Source of the DNA: Bacillota bacterium
GTDB lineage: Bacteria > Bacillota > Clostridia > Clostridiales > Clostridiaceae
Direction of reading: 5' to 3'
NCBI GenBank assembly: GCA_030705885.1
Contig: JAUZPN010000004.1
Location: forward strand, 1-48,082
Length of the DNA stretch: 48,082 bases
Below are positions 9,387 through 18,549 of the stretch, one piece after another. The notes under the pieces are model-generated. The model ran no database searches. It was not told where the DNA came from and worked only from the letters and a program-made list of their open reading frames with translations. The translations under genes and the position numbers were made by a program. Every line of letters begins with the position of its first letter. Within the stretch, counting starts at the first letter, position 1.

Positions 9387-12035
9387 ATGGAAGATTCAAA
9401 AAACATATCCACTACATATAATCCAAAAGACTTCGAAGAAAGAATTTATAAACTTTGGGAAGAGAAAAAATATTTTACTCCTAAAGTTGATAAAAGTAAA
9501 AAACCATATAGTATAGTTATGCCGCCTCCTAATATTACAGGTAAACTCCATATGGGGCATGCTCTTAATAATACTTTGCAGGACGTTTTAATAAGATTTA
9601 AAAGAATGCAGGGATATTGTACTTTATGGCTTCCAGGCGAAGATCATGCCAGTATAGCTACAGAAGTTAGAGTAGAAAAAGAACTTTTAAAAGAAGGAAT
9701 CAGCAAAAAAGATTTAGGCAGAGAAGGTTTTCTTAAAAAAGTTTGGGAATGGACAGAAGAATACAGAGAAAAAATAAGAGAGCAGCTTAAAAAGGTAGGA
9801 TGTTCAGCAGATTTTAATAGAGAAAGTTTTACAATGGATGAAAACTTAAATAAGGCAGTAAGAACTGTATTTGTTAAGCTTTATAATGAAGGACTTATTC
9901 ATCAAGGAAATAGGATAATAAATTGGTGTCCAAAATGTAAAACAGCTATTTCAGATGCTGAAATTATATATGAGGAAAAGCTAGGCTTCTTTTGGCATAT
10001 TAAATATCCTATAGTTGGAACTGATGAATTTATCGAAATAGCAACTACACGTCCAGAAACAATGCTTGGTGATACTGCAGTTGCTGTAAATCCTAATGAT
10101 GAAAGATATAAGCACTTAGTTGGAAAAAATCTTATTTTACCTTTATTAAATAAAGAAATACCTCTTATTGCAGATGATTATGTCGATATGGAATTTGGTA
10201 CAGGTGCTGTTAAAATAACACCAGCACATGATCCTAATGACTATCAAGTAGGCAAAAGACATAATCTTGAAGAGATCAATATAATGAATGAAGATGGAAC
10301 CATTAACAATCTAGGCGGAAAATATAAAGGCATGGATAGATATGATGCAAGAAAAGCTATAGTTAAAGATTTAGAAGATCAGGGGTATCTTGTAAAAATT
10401 AAAGAGCATGTTCATAATGTAAGCTGTCATGATAGATGTGAAACTATAGTTGAGCCTCTTATTTCAAAACAGTGGTTTGTAAAAATGAAGCCTCTTGCAA
10501 AGCCTGCAATAGAGGTAGTTAAGGATAAAAAGATTAAGTTTATACCAGAAAGAGCTGAAAAAATATATTTAAACTGGATGGAAAATATTCAGGATTGGTG
10601 TATTTCAAGACAGCTTTGGTGGGGACACAGAATACCTGTATGGTACTGTAAGGACTGCGGAGAAGTTATTGTAAGTACAGATACACCTTCAGAGTGTACT
10701 AAATGCAAAAGCACAAACTTAGAGCAGGATAAGGATGTATTAGATACTTGGTTCAGTTCTGCACTATGGCCTTTCTCAACTTTAGGCTGGCCTGATAAAA
10801 CTGAAGATTTGGAATTCTTCTATCCTACAAATACTTTAGTAACAGCTATTGATATTATTTTCTTCTGGGTAGCAAGAATGATTTTTTCAGGAATTCATAA
10901 TATGAAGGAAATACCATTTGATACAGTACTAATTAATAGCTTAGTTAGAGATTCACAAGGACGTAAAATGTCTAAATCTCTTGGAAATGGTATTGATCCA
11001 TTAGATATTATTGATGAATATGGTGCAGATGCTTTAAGATTTATGTTAGTAACAGGAAATGCTCCTGGAAATGACATTAGATTTAGAACAGAAAAGTTAG
11101 AATCTGCAAGAAATTTTGCAAATAAAATATGGAACGCATCAAGATTTGTTATGATGCATTTAGATAAAGAACTTATTACAAAATATAAAGATAATAAAGA
11201 TTATACTTTAGCAGATAAATGGATTTTATCAAGACTTAATACTGTATCAAAGGAAGTTACAGAAAATCTTGAAAAGTTCGAAATAGGTATAGCCTCTCAA
11301 AAAGTTTATGATTTTATGTGGTCTGAATTCTGTGATTGGTATATAGAGCTTTCTAAACCTGTTTTGTTCAGTGAAGATGAAAAGCAAAAAGGAGTAACTT
11401 TAAATGTTTTATTTAAAGTATTAACATCAGGTTTGCAGCTTTTGCATCCTGTTATGCCTTTCATTACCGAAGAAATTTATATGCATTTAGGAGCAGAATG
11501 TGAATCAATTACTATTTCTGAGTGGCCTAAATATAATGAAAAATATGATGATAAGGAATCAGAAGAAAAGATAGGACTAATAATAGATGCAATAAGATCT
11601 TTAAGAAATGTAAGAGCAGATATGAATGTTCCACCTTCAAGAAAAGCAAAGGTTATGGCATATGTTTCAAAGGAAGCAGTAGAAGCTTTTGTATCTGGTT
11701 CAGTATATTTTGAAAAGCTTGCTTCTGTAAGTGAACTGATATTTATGAAAGATGGTGATGAGCTGCCTGAAAATATTGTTTCTGTGGTAACTCCAGCTGC
11801 GAAAATGTATATACCGCTTCTTGATTTAATTGATCTTGAAAAAGAACTTGAAAGACTTAACAAAGAAAAACAGAAACTGTTAAGTGAAATTGATCGTGTT
11901 GAAAAGAAACTTTCAAATGAAAGATTTGTCAGCAAAGCTCCACAATCAGTAGTTGATGAAGAAAAAGCTAAAGAAGTTAAATATAAAGAGATGTTAAACA
12001 GTGTTATTGACAGACTAAACAGCTTAAGCAAATAA
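9387..12035 (+). CDS. valS: Valyl-tRNA synthetase
   Basis: Charges tRNA-Val. 882 residues, the usual length for a Firmicute ValS. The class I signature [14 protein letters not shown] and the KMSKS loop [14 protein letters not shown] flank the catalytic core. The CP1 editing domain contains [17 protein letters not shown]. Cysteine pairs CPKC and CKDC...CTKC suggest zinc binding. The C-terminal ~65 residues form the ValS coiled coil ([20 protein letters not shown]). Only 90 bp separate it from tsaD, too little for a T-box leader, and no T-box motif is seen. Confidence 0.97.
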   Translation: MEDSKNISTTYNPKDFEERIYKLWEEKKYFTPKVDKSKKPYSIVMPPPNITGKLHMGHALNNTLQDVLIRFKRMQGYCTLWLPGEDHASIATEVRVEKELLKEGISKKDLGREGFLKKVWEWTEEYREKIREQLKKVGCSADFNRESFTMDENLNKAVRTVFVKLYNEGLIHQGNRIINWCPKCKTAISDAEIIYEEKLGFFWHIKYPIVGTDEFIEIATTRPETMLGDTAVAVNPNDERYKHLVGKNLILPLLNKEIPLIADDYVDMEFGTGAVKITPAHDPNDYQVGKRHNLEEINIMNEDGTINNLGGKYKGMDRYDARKAIVKDLEDQGYLVKIKEHVHNVSCHDRCETIVEPLISKQWFVKMKPLAKPAIEVVKDKKIKFIPERAEKIYLNWMENIQDWCISRQLWWGHRIPVWYCKDCGEVIVSTDTPSECTKCKSTNLEQDKDVLDTWFSSALWPFSTLGWPDKTEDLEFFYPTNTLVTAIDIIFFWVARMIFSGIHNMKEIPFDTVLINSLVRDSQGRKMSKSLGNGIDPLDIIDEYGADALRFMLVTGNAPGNDIRFRTEKLESARNFANKIWNASRFVMMHLDKELITKYKDNKDYTLADKWILSRLNTVSKEVTENLEKFEIGIASQKVYDFMWSEFCDWYIELSKPVLFSEDEKQKGVTLNVLFKVLTSGLQLLHPVMPFITEEIYMHLGAECESITISEWPKYNEKYDDKESEEKIGLIIDAIRSLRNVRADMNVPPSRKAKVMAYVSKEAVEAFVSGSVYFEKLASVSELIFMKDGDELPENIVSVVTPAAKMYIPLLDLIDLEKELERLNKEKQKLLSEIDRVEKKLSNERFVSKAPQSVVDEEKAKEVKYKEMLNSVIDRLNSLSK

Positions 12036-12045
12036 TAATGAAAAG

Positions 12046-12085
12046 TGCAGATAAGAACTTGGAATATTCCGAGTTCTTATCTGCA
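12046..12085 (+). terminator. 40-nt near-perfect palindrome between valS and folC
   Basis: Arms TGCAGATAAGAACT (12046-12059) and AGTTCTTATCTGCA (12072-12085) are exact complements. The interior GGAATATTCC is itself palindromic, so in RNA the whole 40 nt can pair with a single U-G wobble. There is no T-tract after it, so it may be a processing or stability hairpin, or a protein-binding site, rather than a standard terminator. Confidence 0.55.
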
Positions 12086-12111
12086 TTAAATAAGGAGTTG
12101 GACATAAAAAT

Positions 12112-13404
12112 ATGACTTATTTTGAAACCATTAATTATATAAAAAATACAGCTAAGTTTGGAACTAATTTAGGTCTTGAAAGAACAAACAAAATACTTGA
12201 GTTATTAGGAAACCCGCATAAACAGATAAAATGTATACATATTGCAGGGACAAATGGTAAAGGTTCCACTACAGTTATGATAAGTAATATTTTAATAGAG
12301 GAAGGATATAGAGTAGGAATGTATATTTCTCCATATATTGAAGTATTTGAAGAAAGAATTCAACTAAATGGAAATAATATTCCGAAAGATGATTTATGTA
12401 ATGTGGTAGAAGAAGTAAGTAAAGCAGTTGATGAGGTTGTTTCTTTAGGATATAGTCATCCAACAGAATTTGAAATAATAACATGTGCTATGTTTTTGTA
12501 TTTTTGTAAGCATAATGTCGATTATGCAGTTATAGAAGTAGGAATGGGAGGAAGGCTGGATTCAACTAATGTAATTACGCCAATCCTAAGTATAATTACT
12601 TCTATAAGCTATGACCATATGCAGATATTAGGGGATACTTTGTCAAAGATAGCCTATGAGAAAGCTGGAATTATAAAAAAAAATATTCCTGTAGTATTGT
12701 ATCCTCAAGAAGAGGATAGTTATAAAGTTATAAAAGATGCTGCCCATGAAAGAAACAGCAAATTAATAGAGGTACAAAAAAATTCAGTAACTTTAAAAAG
12801 TATTGATGATAATTGTTTTCAACATATATGTGTAAATACAGCTAAAGAAAAATATGAAATTAAATTATCTTTATTAGGCAGTCATCAGCTTTTAAATTGT
12901 GCTGCAGCTATTTATGCAGTAGAAGAATTAATTACACAAGGAATTAGAATTCAAAAATCAAGTATTTTAAGAGCACTTGAAAATGTTAAATGGCCTGGCA
13001 GACTGGAAGTTATGCAAAAAAAACCTTTAGTTGTAATTGATGGAGCACATAATATTGATGGAATAAAAATGCTGTCAAAAAGCATCGATACTTATTTTAA
13101 GTATCAAAAGCTGATACTTATACTTGGAATACTTGCTGACAAACAGGTTGATAATATGGCAAAGATTATAGCAGCTAAGGCAGATAAAATTATAACAATT
13201 ACACCTCATAATGCAAGAGCTGAGTCAGCGGATGAATTATTAAAGGTAGTGAGCAGATATAATAGAAATTGTGAAGCAGTAAATGATTATGAAGAAGCAT
13301 ATGATAAAGCATTAGGTTATTCAGAGGAAAACGATATGGTATTAATTTCAGGATCACTTTCGACAATTGGTGAAATGAAAAAAATAATAAGAAATTATAG
13401 ATAA
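12112..13404 (+). CDS. folC: Folylpolyglutamate synthase / dihydrofolate synthase
   Basis: FolC adds glutamate to dihydropteroate and to reduced folates, retaining and activating the cofactor. 430 residues with the Mur-ligase-type P-loop HIAGTNGKGSTTVMI near residue 45, the DSTNVITPILSIITSI and SYDHMQILGDT central motifs, and the C-terminal domain starting KWPGRLEVM with VVIDGAHNIDG. The start ATG has AAGGAG about 14 nt upstream, rather far, but no better in-frame start exists. The large upstream palindrome and downstream terminator make it probably monocistronic or the last gene after valS. Confidence 0.95.
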   Translation: MTYFETINYIKNTAKFGTNLGLERTNKILELLGNPHKQIKCIHIAGTNGKGSTTVMISNILIEEGYRVGMYISPYIEVFEERIQLNGNNIPKDDLCNVVEEVSKAVDEVVSLGYSHPTEFEIITCAMFLYFCKHNVDYAVIEVGMGGRLDSTNVITPILSIITSISYDHMQILGDTLSKIAYEKAGIIKKNIPVVLYPQEEDSYKVIKDAAHERNSKLIEVQKNSVTLKSIDDNCFQHICVNTAKEKYEIKLSLLGSHQLLNCAAAIYAVEELITQGIRIQKSSILRALENVKWPGRLEVMQKKPLVVIDGAHNIDGIKMLSKSIDTYFKYQKLILILGILADKQVDNMAKIIAAKADKIITITPHNARAESADELLKVVSRYNRNCEAVNDYEEAYDKALGYSEENDMVLISGSLSTIGEMKKIIRNYR

Positions 13405-13408
13405 TATT

Positions 13409-13440
13409 AAAGCCGAATGCAGATCTAACATTCGGCTTTT
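13409..13440 (+). terminator. Rho-independent terminator of folC
   Basis: AAAGCCGAATG and CATTCGGCTTT pair around a 9-nt loop, and the 3' arm runs into TTTT. Confidence 0.85.
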
Positions 13441-13903
13441 CCCATGGGTTAAAGAAAACTTATAATGATTTACACTACAACATATGAACATCATTACATA
13501 TCTGTAAATAATCTTTCGACTATGTATAAACATTACACAACATGCATACATCTTTGTTCGATTGTATTAAATCCCTGTGGAACTATAGATAATCTTTTGA
13601 CCAAATATAATCCTTAGCCTATTTTTGTGCACTAAAGCCTGCGGAAACTAATACAGTCTTAGTTCGATTATTACACATCTATTATAACCATATACACACA
13701 CATTTATGCATGCATACAGCCTTTCAAGACATGTATAAATCTTCCCTCCGGCATATATAAAACCCTTTAAGATCCCATACACACCTTTGGCCGAATAATG
13801 TAGAGCCTATAAATAAACCCATCATTACTCTTGACTCAACCATTATAAATCTTACTTACATAATATATAATACCCAACAGATTAATCTTTATACATTAAA
13901 TTT
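13441..13903. repeat. Gene-free stretch with degenerate ~21-bp periodic units
   Basis: No credible gene in 463 bp. The plus strand is unusually poor in G and rich in C for this genome. Units of about 20-22 bp recur: a C-led start (CTTTCGAC, CTTTTGACC, CCTTTCAAGAC, CTTTGGCCGA) followed by a TATA-rich end (TATGTATAAA, ATGTATAAAT, ATATATAAAA). About 14 units can be laid out by eye, with some irregular gaps. It is not a CRISPR array: the units are too degenerate and spacer and repeat are not separable. Confidence 0.45.
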
Positions 13904-14149
13904 TTATTTATTTATAACTAATTTTTCAATAGCTCTGGCAAGTTGATCTGGACAGGAAGTATCTCCTTGACATTTTATTCCTTTAAGCCTTGTTACTGCT
14001 TCATTTGCATCCATACCATCAATAAGCTTCGAGATACCTTGAAGATTGCCTTTGCATCCTTTTACAAAAGATACATTCTTAATTTTATTGTTATCTACAT
14101 CAAATGTTATTTCTTTAGAACATACGCCTAAAGGTTTATAAGTATACAT
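13904..14149 (-). CDS. TSCPD domain protein (TIGR03905 type)
   Basis: A small protein of 81 residues that carries the family's TSCPD motif as GDTSCPDQLARAIE, preceded by KGCKGNLQGISKLIDGMDA. The same domain occurs at the end of class II (B12-dependent) ribonucleotide reductases; the stand-alone form has no established function. Conserved cysteines (VCS, GCKGN, CQG, SCPD) suggest metal binding. GGAAAGG lies 11 nt before the ATG at 14149; the upstream GTG at 14161 would overlap that site, so the shorter form is preferred. Confidence 0.8.
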   Translation of the reverse strand: MYTYKPLGVCSKEITFDVDNNKIKNVSFVKGCKGNLQGISKLIDGMDANEAVTRLKGIKCQGDTSCPDQLARAIEKLVINK

Positions 14150-14271
14150 AAATCTACACACCTTTCCAAAAAAATATTTTATATAAATTAACGAAATAAT
14201 TATAACATTAAATTTAATTATTTCACAATATAATTTTTTTTACATATTATATTTCATGGGGGTGCTATTGT

Positions 14272-15156
14272 ATGGATTATTTATATGTATGTAATACATT
14301 TGCAGGTTATATTTCAAAAATAAATATTAAAACATTTACAAAAGAAAAAGAAATTAAATTAGGTAGTGAATATTTTGAAAAAAATGGTCCCCATGGAATC
14401 TGCACATACAAAGATAAGCTATTAGTTGCAAATTGTTATAGTAATAGTCTTTCCTTAATTGATATAGATAAGGACAAAGAAATTGATAATTATTTTATTG
14501 GTATGCACTGTAATGATGTGACTGTTTGTGATGATAATGCGTATATTATTTGTGGAGAGCTTAATAATGTTATTGTTTTTGATTTAATAAAAAATAAAGT
14601 TATTGAGGAAATCCCATGTGGTAATTTTCCACATAGTATTACTTTGGATAAAAAAAATAAAGTACTTTTAATTTCTAATATGGAAAGTGATAGTATAACA
14701 CTTATTGACTGCAATAATAAGGAACCAATTAAGGAGCTTAAAGTAGGTTCATATCCAACAAAAGCAATTTTTACTCCTGATTTTGAAAGTATTATTGTTT
14801 GTGAAAGTAATTTAGGATCTGATTTCAAAGGAAATATTAGTATCATCTCTTTAAAATATAATAATTTTATTAGCAGAGTTGAAGCAGGATATTCACCTGT
14901 AGATATGTATTACAGCAATGGGAAATGTTATGTTTCAAATTTTGGAGATGGAACAGTAAGTATTATTGATACTGCTAATTGTAAACAATATGAGAGAGTT
15001 AGAATAGGAGGTATGCCAAGAGGGATAATTAAGAATAATAATTTTGTATATGTAGGTGATAACTATAATAATTTACTTATACGAGTAAATCTAATTGAAG
15101 CAGAAAAAAAAGTCATACCAATAGGAGGAGAACCTACAGGTATGATATTAGTATAG
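14272..15156 (+). CDS. YVTN/YncE-like beta-propeller protein
   Basis: 294 residues made almost wholly of beta-propeller blades of about 40 residues: DYLYVCNTFAGYISKINI, LLVANCYSNSLSLIDID, LLISNMESDSITLIDC, KCYVSNFGDGTVSIID and FVYVGDNYNNLLIRV. Each blade ends with the surface-loop pattern seen in YVTN proteins (GxxPxx...). There is no signal peptide, so it appears cytoplasmic. Function is unknown; such propellers usually scaffold binding. A GGGGGTG site precedes the ATG. It converges with the DUF4364 gene, the two stops being 1 bp apart. Confidence 0.75.
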   Translation: MDYLYVCNTFAGYISKINIKTFTKEKEIKLGSEYFEKNGPHGICTYKDKLLVANCYSNSLSLIDIDKDKEIDNYFIGMHCNDVTVCDDNAYIICGELNNVIVFDLIKNKVIEEIPCGNFPHSITLDKKNKVLLISNMESDSITLIDCNNKEPIKELKVGSYPTKAIFTPDFESIIVCESNLGSDFKGNISIISLKYNNFISRVEAGYSPVDMYYSNGKCYVSNFGDGTVSIIDTANCKQYERVRIGGMPRGIIKNNNFVYVGDNYNNLLIRVNLIEAEKKVIPIGGEPTGMILV

Positions 15157-15157
15157 A

Positions 15158-15691
15158 TTAAGTTTCATCTATCAATAAAGTTATCATTTTATTATAAAGT
15201 TTACTAGAGTTTTCCTTCCATTTAGCACATAAATCTCTTGCCTGTTTATTTGAAACAACATTTATTTTTATATCTATCAGAACAATGTCATTTTCAGTAG
15301 CTTTAAGGTTAACAGTATAGCTGTTTTCATTTTCAATAGTATAATCTGCAGTTACGGCTGCTTCTTTTTTTATAGTAATAATTTTGTCTTTTAAGTATCC
15401 ATTTATTTTTTCTATTTTATCTTGAGAAATTCTGTTCATGAACAATTCAAGAATATCATTACCTTGTTTTGTTATATTTATGTTTTGCTTTGCTTCTTTA
15501 TCAATAAGAACTAGGAAATTTGAATTCAGCAATTCTGAAAAGTACTGCTGGAATGTAAAATAATTCATTAAATTATTTTCTAGTACAATATCAGTTAATT
15601 GAGAATTTGATATTGGAAAATTTATTTTATTTAAAATATATAAAATTAAAAGCTTATTGTCAGCTAACTCATCTAAACTACAATTAAACAT
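15158..15691 (-). CDS. DUF4364 family protein
   Basis: 177 residues that match the clostridial DUF4364 pattern. The N-terminal ~75 residues look like a winged helix (ELADNKLLILYILNKINFPI, then YFTFQQYFSELLNSNFLV), and the C-terminal half is a small alpha/beta domain with VNLKATENDIVLIDIKINVV. A DNA-binding role is plausible from the fold but unproven. The start follows GGGAGG. It is divergent from the PdaB-like gene (135 bp apart) and converges with the propeller gene. Confidence 0.8.
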   Translation of the reverse strand: MFNCSLDELADNKLLILYILNKINFPISNSQLTDIVLENNLMNYFTFQQYFSELLNSNFLVLIDKEAKQNINITKQGNDILELFMNRISQDKIEKINGYLKDKIITIKKEAAVTADYTIENENSYTVNLKATENDIVLIDIKINVVSNKQARDLCAKWKENSSKLYNKMITLLIDET

Positions 15692-15826
15692 TTATTTCCT
15701 CCCTATAAAATAGTTTACAAAATACTATGTATAAATTAATTATATCATAAAAAAGTTTATTTAAAAGTAATTTTATACTATACATTTTGAATAAAATTAT
15801 AATGGGAAATATAGAGGAGGAAAATA

Positions 15827-16591
15827 ATGAAATTTAAAATTAAAAATACCATTAAAATAATAAGCTGTATTTTGTTTCTTTTATGTGTACCAATAATAGT
15901 AAATGTTGTTATACATAATTTATCAGCTCAAACTTTTGCTGGAGGAAGCAAAAAAATGCCTATATATTGTGTTGATACAAAGGAAAAGAGAGTAGCTATA
16001 TCATTTGATTCATGCTCTGATCCAGATTACACTGGTGAAATACTTGATATTTTAGACAAATATAATGTTAAGGCGGATTTCTTTTTAGTTGGATATTATG
16101 TAGATAAGCATCCAGACATGGTAAAAGAAATTCAAAAAAGGGGACATGAAATTGGCAACCATTCAAATAAACATCCTGATATGGCTTATTCATCAAAAGA
16201 AAAAATAGTTGGTGATATATCTGCCTGTGATACAAAAATAATGAATGTTACTGGTGAAATGCCAAAATTATTTAGGTTCCCATCAGGTTCTTATAATGAT
16301 AATGCAATAGCTGCAGCAGAAAGTACAAATCATCTATGCATACAATGGGATGTGGATAGTATAGATTGGAAAGAAAAAGGACTTGATATAGAATATAATA
16401 GAATTGTAACAAAAACAAAGCCAGGCTCAATATTATTATTTCATAATAATGCTAAATATACTCCAAAAAATCTTCCTAGAATAATTGAAAAACTAAAAAG
16501 TGAAGGATATACATTCGTAAAAATATCCGATTTACTATATAAAGACAATTATAAATTAGATATTTCAGGAAAACAAATTAAAAATTATTGA
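15827..16591 (+). CDS. PdaB-like polysaccharide deacetylase (NodB domain)
   Basis: 254 residues with an N-terminal membrane anchor (about 8-30) and a NodB deacetylase domain facing outward. Visible motifs: VAISFDSCSD at motif 1, GNHSNKHPDM (H-x3-H) at motif 2, FRFPSGSYND at motif 3, DVDSIDWKEKG at motif 4 and SILLFHNN at motif 5. Motif 1 lacks the second aspartate of TFDDG, normally a metal ligand; PdaB relatives also vary here. PdaB in Bacillus is a sporulation-linked peptidoglycan or cortex deacetylase. The start has an AGGAGG. Substrate and spore role are inferred. Confidence 0.8.
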   Translation: MKFKIKNTIKIISCILFLLCVPIIVNVVIHNLSAQTFAGGSKKMPIYCVDTKEKRVAISFDSCSDPDYTGEILDILDKYNVKADFFLVGYYVDKHPDMVKEIQKRGHEIGNHSNKHPDMAYSSKEKIVGDISACDTKIMNVTGEMPKLFRFPSGSYNDNAIAAAESTNHLCIQWDVDSIDWKEKGLDIEYNRIVTKTKPGSILLFHNNAKYTPKNLPRIIEKLKSEGYTFVKISDLLYKDNYKLDISGKQIKNY

Positions 16592-16664
16592 AATTTGGTA
16601 ATGATTTGTATTATAATGGTAATATAAAAATAATAATATATATTATTAAAAAAGTAAACTATAG

Positions 16665-16774
16665 TATAATCTCTTTGTTTACATTTAGCTGCACTTGATT
16701 TATTAAATATAAAAATGATGATGAACAAAATATTTTTTAGAAGTTTAGTGAAACTTTGTAACAAAGGATAGCAT
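16665..16774 (+). repeat. MITE-like repeat, degenerate copy 3
   Basis: Keeps TTTACATTTAG on the left and TTTTTTAGAAGTTTAGTG, then AACTTTGTAACAAAGGATAG on the right; the middle has diverged. It occupies part of the 342-bp gap between the deacetylase gene and ssb, which otherwise holds nothing I can name beyond the likely ssb promoter. Confidence 0.5.
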
Positions 16775-16933
16775 GAATCAAAATACAAAAGGTAAATTTT
16801 CATTTTCAAGAATAAGAAAGTGGTATATTTTTTAGAAAAAATGAATACTTATATCTTGTATGAAAAATAAAAAAACCAAGGGGAAAAGGGGGTGTAGGCT
16901 GCTCTGCCTATTATTGATGCAGGGTGGTTTGCT

Positions 16934-17611
16934 ATGGACAATTTAATGCAAAATAACAAAATTTATTTGGAGGGAGAAGTAATTTCAGAACTTCAATTTA
17001 GCCATGAAATGTATGGAGAAGGTTTTTATAATTTTTACCTAGAGGTACCAAGATTAAGTGATACAAAAGACAAGCTTTCTATTACTGTTTCTGAAAGATT
17101 AACATTAGGTATGGATTTAAAAGTAGGTGATCATGTTATAGTTGAAGGACAGCTTAGGTCTTACAATAAATTTGTTGAAGGATCAAATAGGCTTATTCTC
17201 ACAGTATTTGCAAGAAATATAGAGTACTGCAGTGAAAAAAGCAAGAATCCAAATCAGATTTATTTAGACGGATATATATGCAAAGCACCAGTATATAGAA
17301 CCACTCCATTTGGAAGGGAAATTGCAGATGTATTACTTGCAGTCAATAGATCCTATAATAAGTCTGATTACATACCTACAATTGCTTGGGGAAGAAATTC
17401 AAGGTTCTGTGAGGGCTTAACAGTTGGAGACAACATTAGAGTTTGGGGTAGATTACAAAGCAGAGAGTATGAGAAAAAAATATCTGAAACAGAGTCTATA
17501 AAGAAAGTTGCCTACGAAGTTTCTATTTCGAAAATGGAAAGAGCAAGTAAGGATGATGAAAATAAAGACGAGGAATCACAAGAAGAGTCAGTATGTTTAG
17601 AAGAAAGTTAA
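16934..17611 (+). CDS. Single-stranded DNA-binding protein with two OB folds
   Basis: 225 residues. Two OB-like segments can be seen: residues ~8-100 (IYLEGEVISELQFSH ... YNFYLEVPRLSDTKDKLSIT) and ~108-205 (IYLDGYICKAPVYRTTPFGR ... VLLAVNRSYNKSDYIPTIAW, the second being closest to classical SSB). The tail is strongly acidic (DDENKDEESQEES), as in SSBs that recruit partner proteins, though it lacks the classic DDDIPF end. It stands alone, not in an rpsF-ssb-rpsR operon, so it is an additional SSB paralogue. A bidirectional terminator separates it from dapH. Confidence 0.8.
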   Translation: MDNLMQNNKIYLEGEVISELQFSHEMYGEGFYNFYLEVPRLSDTKDKLSITVSERLTLGMDLKVGDHVIVEGQLRSYNKFVEGSNRLILTVFARNIEYCSEKSKNPNQIYLDGYICKAPVYRTTPFGREIADVLLAVNRSYNKSDYIPTIAWGRNSRFCEGLTVGDNIRVWGRLQSREYEKKISETESIKKVAYEVSISKMERASKDDENKDEESQEESVCLEES

Positions 17612-17635
17612 ATAATAGAAAAGTACGGATATTAT

Positions 17636-17661
17636 AAAAAAAGGGCTTAAAGCCCTTTTTT
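17636..17661. terminator. Bidirectional terminator between ssb and dapH
   Basis: An A-run, then GGGCTTAAAGCCC, then TTTTTT. The symmetry serves both converging genes; the dapH stop codon lies at its edge. Confidence 0.85.
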
Positions 17662-18370
17662 ATTTTCTTAAATCATCTAATATTTTTGTTTTATCTTTAG
17701 TCTGACAATCTACTGTTTTAACTATTTTTGCAGGTATTCCTGCTACTACAACGCCTTCAGGTACATCATCCATTACAACAGCTCCTGCTGCTACAACGGA
17801 GTTATTACCAATTTTAACGCCTTCTAGTATAACTGCATTTGCACCAATTAAAACATCATCACCTATTACACAAGGTTCTTTACTTGGTGGTTCTAAAACA
17901 CCTGCAACAACAGCACCAGCACCTAAATGAACTCTTTTGCCGATTTTACCTCTGGCACCAACAACAGAATTCATATCAATCATAGCACCTTCACCAATTT
18001 CAGCACCAATGTTTATTACTGCACCCATCATAATTACTGCACTTTTACCAATAGAAACCTTATCACGAATGATTGAACCAGGTTCAATTCTTGCATCTAC
18101 ATTGAGAACGTCTAATAAAGGAATTGCAGAGTTTCTTCTGTCTTGTTCAAGTTTATACTTTTTTATTTTTGATCTATTTTCTAAAAGAAAAATTGTAACT
18201 TCGCTGCTTTCACCAAAAAGTACATAAAAACCATTACTGCCATAAACTTCTATGTCGCCGAAATTAGAACCTGAAAGTTCACCATCAACATAAACCTTTA
18301 CTGGTGTAGTTTTTTTAGATTCTTTTATGTATCTTGCTATTTCATATGGATCTGTTAAATTATAACTCAT
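17660..18370 (-). CDS. dapH: Tetrahydrodipicolinate N-acetyltransferase (DapH)
   Basis: Acetylates 2,3,4,5-tetrahydropyridine-2,6-dicarboxylate using acetyl-CoA in the acetyl branch of diaminopimelate and lysine synthesis. 236 residues, family length. A ~85-residue N-terminal domain ([19 protein letters not shown]) precedes a left-handed beta helix of hexapeptide repeats ([20 protein letters not shown] and following) ending with [13 protein letters not shown]. The start is preceded by an AAAGGGTGA site. It diverges from patA, 179 bp away; with patA and dapB it covers three steps of the pathway. Confidence 0.95.
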   Translation of the reverse strand: MSYNLTDPYEIARYIKESKKTTPVKVYVDGELSGSNFGDIEVYGSNGFYVLFGESSEVTIFLLENRSKIKKYKLEQDRRNSAIPLLDVLNVDARIEPGSIIRDKVSIGKSAVIMMGAVINIGAEIGEGAMIDMNSVVGARGKIGKRVHLGAGAVVAGVLEPPSKEPCVIGDDVLIGANAVILEGVKIGNNSVVAAGAVVMDDVPEGVVVAGIPAKIVKTVDCQTKDKTKILDDLRK

Positions 18371-18549
18371 TCTATAGTCACCCTTTCAAAAAATACTAAA
18401 TTATGTTTTCAATTATATATTATAATAAAAAAAATGTAAAAATAAAAGGGTTTTTAGTATTTTTACTTTTTGAATTTATAACAACTTTAAAACTTTGTAA
18501 AAAAAGTATATAATAATTTTAAATAAATAAATAAATTAGAGGTGTGCAA

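Noticed and set aside
9283-9516. 77-codon open frame overlapping the start of valS
   Set aside because: It is a different frame over the tsaD end and the valS 5' region, with no similarity to known proteins and no good ribosome site.
11477-12031. 184-codon open frame opposite the valS 3' end
   Set aside because: Serine/leucine-rich antisense of the valS coiled coil; a mirror of real coding sequence.
13441-13903. CRISPR array
   Set aside because: Units are only ~21 bp, highly degenerate and not split into constant repeats and unique spacers, and no cas gene is in the window.
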